From Rhinopithecus roxellana (lineage: Eukaryota; Chordata; Mammalia; Primates; Cercopithecidae), in the NCBI RefSeq assembly GCF_007565055.1, contig NC_044558.1, positions 83,087,444 through 83,151,443 of the forward strand: DNA of 64,000 nt. The letters run 5' to 3'. The notes under the pieces were generated by a model, which did no database searches, was not told the origin of the DNA, and saw nothing but the letters and a program-made list of their open reading frames with translations. Shown one piece after another: positions 10,721 through 19,800 of the stretch; the first letter of the stretch is position 1, and each line of letters starts with the position of its first letter. The translations under genes and the position numbers were made by a program.

Positions 10721-11081
10721 GATTATAAGATTTTTAATATATTTTAATAAACCTTTCGTTTTCCCAGAAGACAGTAATTCTATGGGAAAATGGCTTTTCA
10801 CCGTGTTTCGGTGACAAATCTAAGCCTTCTAAGGAAACTAAGGAAATGACACTGTGGATCCTTCATTTTGTGATCATCACATTTTTCAATTAAGGTCTGC
10901 CTTTTCAAATCAGTATTATTAAAAATGTTCATGACCTTGTAAGGCAGTGTGGACGCAAAAGCTTCCTGTTTTGTCTACAGTTATTTTAGGAGCTGACCAT
11001 ACATAATGAGTGTTACAGCCTGTCCTTGGCTCATCTAGAGCAGCACTGTCCAATAAAATACATATGTACATCTACGTATAT
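10721..11081. other. Intergenic, unassigned
   Basis: 360 bp of AT-rich sequence; I see no gene, RNA or repeat signature. Confidence 0.6.
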
Positions 11082-11285
11082 TGGTCCAAGTGATCTTTCC
11101 ACCTCATTCCCCTGAGTAACTGGCACCAAAGGCCCATGACAACATACCCAGATAATTTTTGTAGAGATGGGGTTCTCAGGCTGTTGGCCAGGCTGGTCTC
11201 CCACTCTTGGCCTCAAATGAGCTGCATCGTCTCAGCTTCCCAAAGTACTACCTGGGATTCAGGCGTGAAGCCACAGTACCTGGCC
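11082..11285 (-). mobile_element. Diverged Alu fragment
   Basis: CCAAGTGATCTTTCCACC to CACAGTACCTGGCC; first part missing, J-like divergence. Confidence 0.75.
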
Positions 11286-11338
11286 TATTTCAGTTTCTTT
11301 TTTGAGTAGCCAAATGCAAATAATTAAAAGATGAAATG

Positions 11339-11710
11339 ACAGTTGTCCCTTGAACAACATGGGTTTGAACTTTCAGGGTCCACTTACATGCAGAATTTTT
11401 TTTTTTTTTCTTTTTTTGTGAGTCTGTGTTGCCCAGGCTGGAGTGCAGTTGTGTGATCCCAGCTCACTGCAACCTTTGTCTCCTGTGTTCAAGCGATTTT
11501 CCTGCCTCAGCCTCCTGAGTAATTGGGATTACAGGCACCCACCACCATGCCAGGCTAATTTTTGTATTTTTGGTAGACACAGGATTTCACCACGTCAGCC
11601 AGGCTGGTGTTGAACTCCTGACCTCATGATCCACCCTCCTGGGCCTCCCAAAGTGCTGGGATTACAGGCCTGAGCCATTGCGCCTGGCCTCATGCAGATT
11701 TTTCAGTGAA
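11339..11710 (+). mobile_element. Tigger-like DNA transposon end, split by an Alu
   Basis: CAGTTGTCCCTTGAACAACA then GGGTTTGAACT...GGTCCACTTA resembles the terminus of Tigger2-type (TcMar) elements as I remember it. The piece stops at 11395 and continues as ATTTTTCAGTG after the Alu at 11396-11689. Confidence 0.55.
11396..11689 (-). mobile_element. Alu inserted in the Tigger-like fragment
   Basis: Poly-T to GAGCCATTGCGCCTGGCC; CATGCAGA is present on both sides as target duplication. Confidence 0.92.
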
Positions 11711-11814
11711 AGTAAACCTGGGAGGTGGAGGTTGCAGTGAGCCAAGATCGTGCCACTGCACTCCAGCCTGGGTGACAGAGTCAGACTCTGTCTCAATAAA
11801 ATTTCAAAAAATTT
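11711..11814 (+). mobile_element. Alu 3' fragment
   Basis: AACCTGGGAGGTGGAGGTTG to a tail; only the last third of an Alu. Confidence 0.88.
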
Positions 11815-11818
11815 AAAT

Positions 11819-11947
11819 GGCCGGCACAGTGGCTTATTCCTGTAATCCCAGTATTTAGGGAGGCAGAGGCAGGAGGATAGCTTTAGCTCGGAAGTTCAAG
11901 ACCTGCCTGGGCAATATAGGGAGATCCCGTTGTCCACAACAAAAAAA
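11819..11947 (+). mobile_element. Free Alu monomer, BC200-like
   Basis: Single left monomer GGCCGGCACAGTGGCTTA... ending in a tail at 11947. GATAGCTTTAG, GACCTGCCTGGGCAATATAG and CCCGTTGTCCAC follow BC200 RNA more closely than the usual FLAM or Alu wording, but it is diverged and has no clear target duplication. Confidence 0.65.
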
Positions 11948-12215
11948 TGTAAGATGTGTAAATGACTTCCCGATGTTGTGAATGGAGAGAGGCTTCCTTA
12001 AGGGCCTTTGAGTACTGACCTAGTAGTGTTCCAGCCTCATCTTGCTCCACTCTCTTTTCACTCAACATGGTGGTTCTTACACCTAAGACTCTTCCTTCCA
12101 TCCTCCCATGTGCCCACCCCTAACTTTGCCCATCCTTAAAGTCTCACTTCCTCACTTCACTGACTCCCACAGACTAGGGTGTTTGTTAAATATTCATAAC
12201 TTTCTGTGTTTTTCA

Positions 12216-12499
12216 CCTTTTTTTCTTATTTATTTATTTTTTGAGACAGAGTCTCGCTCTGTCTCCCAGGCTGGAGTGCAGTGGCACGATTTCGGCTCAC
12301 TGCAACCTCCGCCTCCCGGGCTCAAGCGATTCTCCTGCCTCAGCTTTCTGAGTAGCTGGGATTACAGGAGTGTGCCACTACGCCTGGCTAATTTTTGTAT
12401 TTTTAGTAGAGACGTCGTGCTCGTCTTGAGCTTCTGACCTTGTGACCTGCCCGCCTCCCAAAGTGCTGGGATTACAGATGTGAGCCACCACGCCCAGCC
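12216..12499 (-). mobile_element. Alu, near full length
   Basis: (TTTA)n/T start and GAGACAGAGTCTCGCTC to GAGCCACCACGCCCAGCC; part of the middle is deleted near 12415. Confidence 0.92.
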
Positions 12500-12988
12500 C
12501 ATATTTCTTTATGTGATGAATATCCATCAACATCCATCTCAACCCAAGAACATTGATAATTATGGGGTTTTTGTTGCTTTTTGTGGACTACAGCCTTTGT
12601 GAGAGGAGGAATTACTCTATTGTGGTTACTCTTGCATACTCAAGTCTTAGACAAGTGCCCATTGAAGGTGTAAATAAATAATGTGATTGAATGAACAAGT
12701 GATTGAACAGGAGAAACCACAGAAAGCCTCAACAGACTAAAATAGTCGAATCTAGCTAATCCTACATTAAAAACGAAGCAAACTCAATAAACTAACTTGT
12801 ATCTACAACAGTCATCTCTGTAGCAAAGCTGGAGTTTCTTATTCTCTTTTATATTTTTATTCAGTTCCCTTTCGGCCTATGGAGTTCGTTATTCTCTGGT
12901 GTGGCATGCACACCAGAATCTGTGAGGAAGCTATGCGTCGTGCTCTGATTTTTCAGCCCTAGTTGCCTAACAGGAACATCTCATACTG
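12500..12988. other. Intergenic, unassigned, upstream of the ZCCHC8 promoter
   Basis: About 490 bp of low-GC DNA without a recognisable element. Confidence 0.6.
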
Positions 12989-13284
12989 GTTTTTGTTTTT
13001 CTTTTTCTTTTTGAGACAGAGTCTTGCTTTGTCGCCGAAGCTGGTGTGCAATGGCGCCATCTGGGCTCAATGCAGCCTCGACCTCTTGGATTCAAGGGAC
13101 CCTCCCGCCTCAGCCTGCCGAGTACCTGAGACTACAATCGCCCAGCTAATTTTTATATTTTTTTGTAGTGTCTGGGTCTCGCTCTGTTGCCCAGGGTGGT
13201 CTCCAACTCCTGGGCTCACGTGATCCTCCCGCCTCGGCCTCCGGAATGGTTGGGATTACAGGCGTGAACCACCGCCCCCTGGCC
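12989..13284 (-). mobile_element. Old Alu bordering the ZCCHC8 promoter
   Basis: T-rich start, GAGACAGAGTCTTGCTTTG to GAACCACCGCCCCCTGGCC. Ends about 54 bp before the first ZNF143-like site. Confidence 0.88.
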
Positions 13285-13337
13285 CCATATTGCTTTAGCG
13301 CATTCTGACCTACTCCGGCTTTCTTCACGTTTCAAAA

Positions 13338-13356
13338 AGCACCAATCCCAGGATGC
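13338..13356 (+). promoter_or_regulatory. ZNF143/Staf-like site 1 (weak)
   Basis: AGCACCAATCCCAGGATGC matches about 14 of 19 positions of the ACTACAATTCCCAGCATGC-type consensus, with a good TCCCAGnATGC core. Exactly 50 bp before site 2. Confidence 0.5.
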
Positions 13357-13387
13357 AATGCAGACAATGAGTGCCAGTCGCTTAGAA

Positions 13388-13406
13388 ACCACACGTCCCA
13401 GCATGC
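13388..13406 (+). promoter_or_regulatory. ZNF143/Staf-like site 2
   Basis: ACCACACGTCCCAGCATGC matches about 16 of 19 consensus positions, including the full TCCCAGCATGC core. Confidence 0.7.
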
Positions 13407-13444
13407 CGTACTCGGGGCAATCGCTATCCCCGATAGGCCCCGCT

Positions 13445-13463
13445 GCATTCTGGGAGTTGTAGT
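13445..13463 (-). promoter_or_regulatory. ZNF143/Staf site 3 (near-perfect, reverse strand)
   Basis: The + strand GCATTCTGGGAGTTGTAGT reads ACTACAACTCCCAGAATGC on the other strand, an essentially ideal ZNF143 (SBS2-type) motif, about 175 bp before the start codon. Confidence 0.85.
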
Positions 13464-13632
13464 CTCTAGCGACTGGCCCCGCTCCGTGTGCAGCTTTCGC
13501 GGCCTGCGTCTGGACAAAACCCTAGCGGGTGGCTCCGCGCGGCCAGAACTCTGGAGAGTGGTGGCGCATTCCAACCTTCGTCCCCCAGCCGTGTTGGTCG
13601 GCTCCGCCTCTTCTCGAATCTTTTCCACAGCC

Positions 13633-13646
13633 CAAAATGGCGGCGG
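13633..13646 (+). promoter_or_regulatory. ZCCHC8: YY1/TISU-like start-codon context
   Basis: CAAAATGGCGGCGG places the ATG (13637) inside a YY1-type AAnATGGCGGC motif and matches 11 of 12 positions of the TISU consensus SAASATGGCGGC. The -3 position is A, a strong Kozak context. This supports the choice of start. Confidence 0.7.
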
Positions 13647-13835
13647 AGGTGTATTTTGGCGATCTAGAGCTCTTCGAGCCGTTCGACCACCCAGAGGAGT
13701 CGATTCCGAAGCCCGTTCACACTCGCTTCAAGGACGAGGACGGCGACGAGGAGGACGAAAATGGGGTCGGCGACGCGGAGCTACGGGAGCGGCTTCGGCA
13801 GTGCGAGGAGACCATCGAGCAGCTCCGCGCCGAGA
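13637..13835 (+). CDS. ZCCHC8: ZCCHC8 exon 1 (coding part)
   Basis: Begins MAAEVYFGDLELFEPFDHPE, acidic, then the start of a coiled coil (LRERLRQCEETIEQLRAE). 66 codons plus one base. The exon ends at GCCGAGA, directly before ATATCCTT; no GT donor fits the reading frame here. Confidence 0.95.
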
Positions 13836-16800
13836 ATATCCTTCCCGCTCGCTGGGCCCTGTCACCCGGGCGTGGGGCCGGGGCAGCGCCGAGCGAGGGT
13901 GACGGCGCGGGCGGAAATTCCAGGAGGGCCAGAATTCCAAGTGATTTCTGTCACCCTCCGGCGGGCCGAGAGTCTAGGGTTCGGGGCGCGCAGGCTGCCC
14001 CGGCGCCTCGGCGCAGACCTCTTCCCCTCAGGGAGGCCGTCTCCTGACCAGACCCACTCTTGCCTCCCACCCGGGTTTAGGGTTATTTTAGGTTGCTCAC
14101 CTGACAGATTGTACACAGGCCCCTGCTTGCCCGCCTCTTTTTGAGGTGGTGATAAGGTTTCATATTTTGCAACCACGCTCAAGTTGTGCCATCATGTTAT
14201 AGTTGTAGGTGATGAAATACCGGCTGCTTAGACACGGGATCAGTTTTTATACCGGGGCAAACGCTAGTGGTCCCAGAATGCAGAGTTGGGGACCTCAAGG
14301 AATCCGCGTGTGCTGAGATAATTGGTTAATTGCTTGATTAAAATTGGGGATTAATTTTAGAGTTCTTCCAGTCGGAGCTCGCTTCTGTGCTGAAGATGCT
14401 TTGCAGCACCTTGGGGAAAACGCGCCAAAGAAGTTTCTGTTAGACTTGAGTTACAAGATTGCAGATTTTTCTTGATTTACTAGTATTTTTTTACGTTCTT
14501 AAGAGTTTTATACGTAGATAGATAACTTTGGTTCGGGTAGTTTTCCTTTTAAAATTTGTAAGGAGAACTGAAAGTGACTGGTATGTTAGCTTTTTGGGGG
14601 GGACGGGGTGGGGGAATGGGGTCTCACTATGTCGCCCAGGCTGGAATGCAGTGGCGCGATCTCGGCTCACTGCAACCTCCGCCTCCCGGGTTCAAGCGAT
14701 TCTCCTGCCTCAGCCTCCCAAATAGCTGGGATTACAGGCGCCCGCCACCGCGCCCAGCCAGGATATCAGCTTTTGAGGTTTTTGAAGCCCGATTTACTTT
14801 TTCAGAATGTCATCTTCCTCCACATTGTGAGGAAAACTTTCAAAATACAAAAATTGAAGCCGGGCACAGTGGCTCACACCTGTAATCCCAGCACTTTGGG
14901 AGGCCAAGGCGGGCGGATCACGAGGTCAGAAGTTCGAGACCAGCCTGGCCAGCAGGGTGAAACCTTGCCTCTACAAAGATACAAAAAATTAGCGGGGCGT
15001 GGTGGTGCGTGCCTGTAGTCCCAGCTACTCGGGAGGCTGAGGCAGGAGAATCGGTTGAACCTGGGAGCAAAGGTTGCAGTGAGCCGAGATCACACCATTG
15101 CACTCCAGCCTGGGCGACAGGGCAACACTCTGTCTCAAAAAAAACAAAAGTTGAAAGGATTCTACAGTGGATATCCATAGATTTATTCCAAATTCTGAAG
15201 TTGTTAACTGCTCGTTATTCTGCATTCTCTTTATCACATAGTGGTTGTTGAAAGGTTGTTCACAGGAACACTGATGTTTTAATAATGTTTTTGGTTCAGT
15301 TGGTTAGTCTGTTGAACTTTAGGATCGTGTCTTAGAATATACGTTCGAGGCCGGGCGCGGTGGCTCAAGCCTGTAATCCCAGCAGTTTGGGAGGCCGAGA
15401 CGGGCGGATCACGAGGTCAGCAGATCGAGACCATCCTGGCTAACACGGTGAAACCCCGTCTCTACTAAAAAATACAAAAAAACTAGCCGGGCGAGATGGC
15501 GGGCGCCTATAGTCCCAGCTACTTGGGAGGCTGAGGCAGGAGAGTGGCCTGAACCCGGGAAGCGGAGCTTGTAGTCACTGCACTCCAGCCCGGCGACAGA
15601 GTGAGACTCCACCTCAAAAAAAAAAAAAAAAAAAGAATATACGTTCGAAAGGATAAAAACTGTATTTTAATTTTGGGTTTCAAAAGGCAACCCCTGCAAC
15701 AAAATAGAAGCTCAATAAGTGTGTCATCCTCAAAATATCCGTGGGTCTTTTATCTTTATAATATTCTGATACCAAAAGTTAGAGAAGTAGTAGTTGAATT
15801 TTATGATCTGTCTTGTTAAATGAGGGCTTATCTTCCTTAACAAATAATAACATCAAGAACTTAAACGAAAATTGAACATTCTGACTCGACCAAGGTATGA
15901 GATTTTTGAAATTAATCCATAGTTGTCCCTTATTATTTATCCTGATACTAATATTTAATCACAATTTCTTTGTAAAAAGTGTATGGGATTTTTATATCAT
16001 TTTTATTTGTTTAGCATACTCTGAAGAAGTCAAAGTAATAGTTCTTTATTTGTGGGGATAAGGTCCGAATTCTCGTAAGTGGATTAAAATTGTAAGCTCA
16101 GGCCGGGCGCGGTGGCTCAAGCCTGTAATCCCAGCACTTTGGGAGGCCGAGACGGGCGGATCACGAGGTCAGGAGATCGAGACCATCCTGGCTAACACGG
16201 TGAAACCCCGTCTCTACTAAAAATACAAAAATCTAGCCGGGCGAGGTGGCGGGCGTCTGTAGTCCCAGCTACTCGGGAGGCTGAGGCAGGAGAATGGCGT
16301 AAACCCGGGAGGCGGAGCTTGCAGTGAGCTGAGATCCGGCCACTGCACTCCAGCCCGGGCGACAGAGCGAGACTCCGCCTCAAAAAAAAAAAAATTGTAA
16401 GCTCAGTAATGGGTGAAAGTATTTATGAAACAAAATCCAGAAAATGTTTACTTAATGTTCAGAGTAGGCAAGTTGTTAACCTAGCTATTCCTATTTAACA
16501 AACATTTCTACAAAGTTAGAATTAAAATTACAATATTGGCTGGGTCTGGTGGCTCACGCCTGTAATTCCAGCACCTAAAAAAATATTATAGTATTGTGGC
16601 CCAGGTGCAGTGGCTCACGCCTGTAATCCCAGCACTTTGGGAGGCCGAGGTGGGTGGATCGCTTGAGGTCAGTTCGAGACCAGCCTGGGTAACGTGATGA
16701 AACCCTGTCTCTACTAAAAATACAAAAATAAGCTGGGCGTGGTGGTGGGTGCCTGAAATCCCAGCTATTTGGGAGGCTGAGGCAGGAGAATCACTTGAAC

Positions 16801-19800
16801 CCGGGAGGTAGAAGTTGCAGTGAGCTGAGAGTGACAAGAGTGAAACTCTGTCTGAAAAAAAAAAAAAAAGATTACAGTATTACTCTAGCTGAAGATTTAT
16901 TTACATAGTTAAAATGTGTTCATAAATAGAAACAATGCAAGAATCAGCATTTTAGAAGAAAAAGTAACGTGCCTTTGAAAAAGATACAGTGTGTAGATTT
17001 GCATTTAGGCATCTGATTTTATGTGGTTTTTTTTGTTTGTTTTTGTCTTGTTTTTGGGACGGAGTCTCGCTCTGTCGCCCAGGCTGGAGTGCAGTGGCCG
17101 GATCTCAGCTCACTGCAAGCTCCGCCTCCCGGGCTCATGCCATTCTCCTGCCTCAGCCTCCCGAGTAGCTGGGACTACAGGCGCCCCCACCACGCCCGGC
17201 TAATTTTTTTGTATTTTCAGTAGAGATGGAGTTTCACCGTGTTAGCCAGGATGGTCTTGATCTCCTGACCTCGTGATCCGCCCGCCTCGGCCTCCCAAAG
17301 TGCTGGGATTAGAGGTGTGAGCCACCACGCCTGGTCATGTTTTTGTTTTTGTTTGAGACAACATCTCACTGTATCACTCAGGCTGGGTGTACAGTGTTGC
17401 AATTATAGCTCTCTGAACCCTTGATCCTCCTGCCTCAGCCTCCCAGATAGCTAGGACTACAGGCAGACACCACCACACCCAGCTATTTTTTTTTTTTCTA
17501 ATAGAGTCAGGGTCTTGCTTTGTTGCTCAAGCTCAAATTCCTGGCCTCAAGTGATCCTTCTGCCTAAGCCTCCCAAAGTGCTATAATTACAGGCATGAGC
17601 CGCCATGCCCAGCCTAGGCACCTAACTTTAACAAAGATATTAAATGCTGGTATCTCAAAATATAAATTTATTTAACGGTCATTAAATCTAAAGTATTTGT
17701 TAAAGTACAGATTATGAGAAATGGTATTTTCAAGCTTTCGGAATTTAGAGGTGCCATGATATAATTTCACATGCACTTTGTTATTTATTTTTAATTTTTT
17801 TGAGACAGAGTCTCACTCTGTTCCCCAGGCTGGAGTGCGGTGGTACTATCTCAGCTCACAGCAACCTCCACCTCCTGGGTTCAAGCAATTCTCCTGCCTC
17901 AGCCTCCCAAGTAGCTGGGATTACAGGTGCCCACCACCACACTAGGCTAATTTTTATATTTGTAGTAGAGATGGGGTTTCACCATGTTGGCCAGGCTGGT
18001 CTCGAATTCCTGGCCTCAAGTGATCTGCCCGTGTCAGCCTCCCAAAGTGCTGAGATTATAGGTGTGAGCCACTGTACCCAGCCTCACATGTACTTTTTAG
18101 TCCCTGGCACCAGTTGGAATAACTGGCTGCAGTGGTGACTACAAGTTTAAATTTTAGAATTTAGAAATATTTCAGATTTTTTTTTTTTTTTTTTTTTTTG
18201 AGACAGAGTCTCGCTCTGTCATCTAGGCTGGAGTGCAGTGGCGTGATCTTGGCTCATTGCAACCTCCGCCTCCTGGGTTCAAGCAATTCTCCTTTCTCCT
18301 GCCTCAGCCTCCTGAGTAACCGGGACTACAGGCGCCCGCCACCACGCCCGGCTAATTTTTTTGTATTTTTAGTAGAGATGGGGTTTCATCGTGTTGGCCA
18401 GGATGGTCTTGATCTCCTGACCTCATGATCTGCCCACCTCGGCCTCCCGAAATGCTGGGATTACAGGTGTGAGCCACCCGCCCGGCCAGTATTTCAAATT
18501 AACTTCCTCATATCTCATCATCCTTTCTCTATGTGAGCTCACTGTGTGTGTTTAACTCATTTTTGGCTGGGCACAGTGGTTCACACCTGTAATCTCAGCA
18601 CGTTGGGAGCATTGCTTGAGACCAGAAGTGGGAGACCAGTCTGGACAACATGGTGAGACCCTATCTCTACAAAAAATTTTTAAAAATTAGCTGGATGTGG
18701 TGGCATGTGCCTGTAGTCTCAGCTACTTGGGAGGCTTAAAAAAAACAAACTGATTTTTGATTAGGTTTTAAGTATATTAAATATAACTAGAATTCTTCAT
18801 AAAAGTCGTAATTTTTATATAAGATATTTTATTTAGATAAGCATACATTTTCTTTTTTTTTTTTTTTTTTTTTTTGAGACAGAGTCTCACTCTGTTGCCC
18901 AGGCTGGAGTGCAGTGGCCGGATCTCAGCTCACTGCAAGCTCCGCCTCCCGGGTTCACACCATTCTCCTGCCTCAGCCTCCCGAGTAGCTGGGACTACAG
19001 GCACCCGCCACTGCGCCCGGCTAGTTTTTTTGTATTTTTTAGTAGAGACGGGGTTTCACCATGTTAGCCAGGATGGTCTCGATCTCCTGACCTCGTGATC
19101 CGCCCGTCTCGGCCTCCCAAAGTGCTGGGATTACAGGCTTGAGCCACTGCGCCCGGCCGATAAGCATACATTTTCTAATGGAGTCAATCATTTAAACATT
19201 TAATATTTATCTTAAATTGGGTGATTTTTATCTGAGTTCAAATGATTAGCGCATCATATATAGGTTTTGCCAGTTTATAAGCACAAAGGATTAGCATCAT
19301 GAAAAAGAAATAAATTCGTATTTTCTTAGAATTAGTGCCCTCCATATTGTCAGGCTGATAAAGTGTTGTACAGAAAACCAAGGAAAAAGGACAAATGAAA
19401 TTATTTAGATAAAATTTGTACTCTCATGTCTCTTGATTTAGTCCTTACTTTTGAAACTGTTATAATCAAAAGTTTCTCCTGGTTTTTTGTTGTTTTTTTT
19501 TTTGTTTTGTTTTTGTTTTTTTCGAGACAATTTCTCACTCTATCGTCTAGGCTGGAGTGTAGTCACGCAGTTACTGCTTACTGCAGCCTCATCCTCCCAG
19601 GTTCAAGTGATCCTCTCATCTCAGCCTTCTGAGTAGCTGGGACCACAGGAACATGCCACCACACCTGGCTGACTTTTGTATTTAGCTTAGAGATGGGGTT
19701 TTGCCAAATTGCCAGACTGGTTTCAAACTCCTAGGCTCAAGTGATCCTCCTGCCTCGGCCTCCCAAGGTCCTGGGGTTACACTGGGCTTAGTCTGTTTCT

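Larger units (their letters stand above)
13300..14060 (+). promoter_or_regulatory. ZCCHC8: CpG-rich promoter and 5' region of ZCCHC8
   Basis: GC content and CpG frequency rise sharply from about 13.35 kb and fall after about 14.05 kb, across the 5' UTR, exon 1 and the start of intron 1. No TATA box is evident. Three ZNF143-like sites and a YY1-like start context suggest a housekeeping TATA-less promoter. The upstream edge is an Alu ending at 13284. The transcription start is not determined. Confidence 0.85.
13836..15851 (+). other. ZCCHC8: ZCCHC8 intron 1 (2016 nt, AT-AC)
   Basis: Starts in the CpG island and carries three Alus (14607-14759, 14858-15149, 15349-15634) and a G-quadruplex-prone stretch (14596-14621). 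Retention would keep the frame open to a stop at 14047, giving a 136-residue product. Confidence 0.9.

Noticed and set aside
13529..14047. 172-codon frame starting upstream of 13637 and running into intron 1
   Set aside because: It is exon 1 extended on both sides: into the 5' UTR upstream and past the AT splice site into the intron. The true start is 13637 in a strong context.
13486..14182. Several overlapping long frames around the ZCCHC8 first exon
   Set aside because: GC-rich CpG-island DNA has few stops. Only the frame of the ATG at 13637 matches ZCCHC8 and splices correctly.
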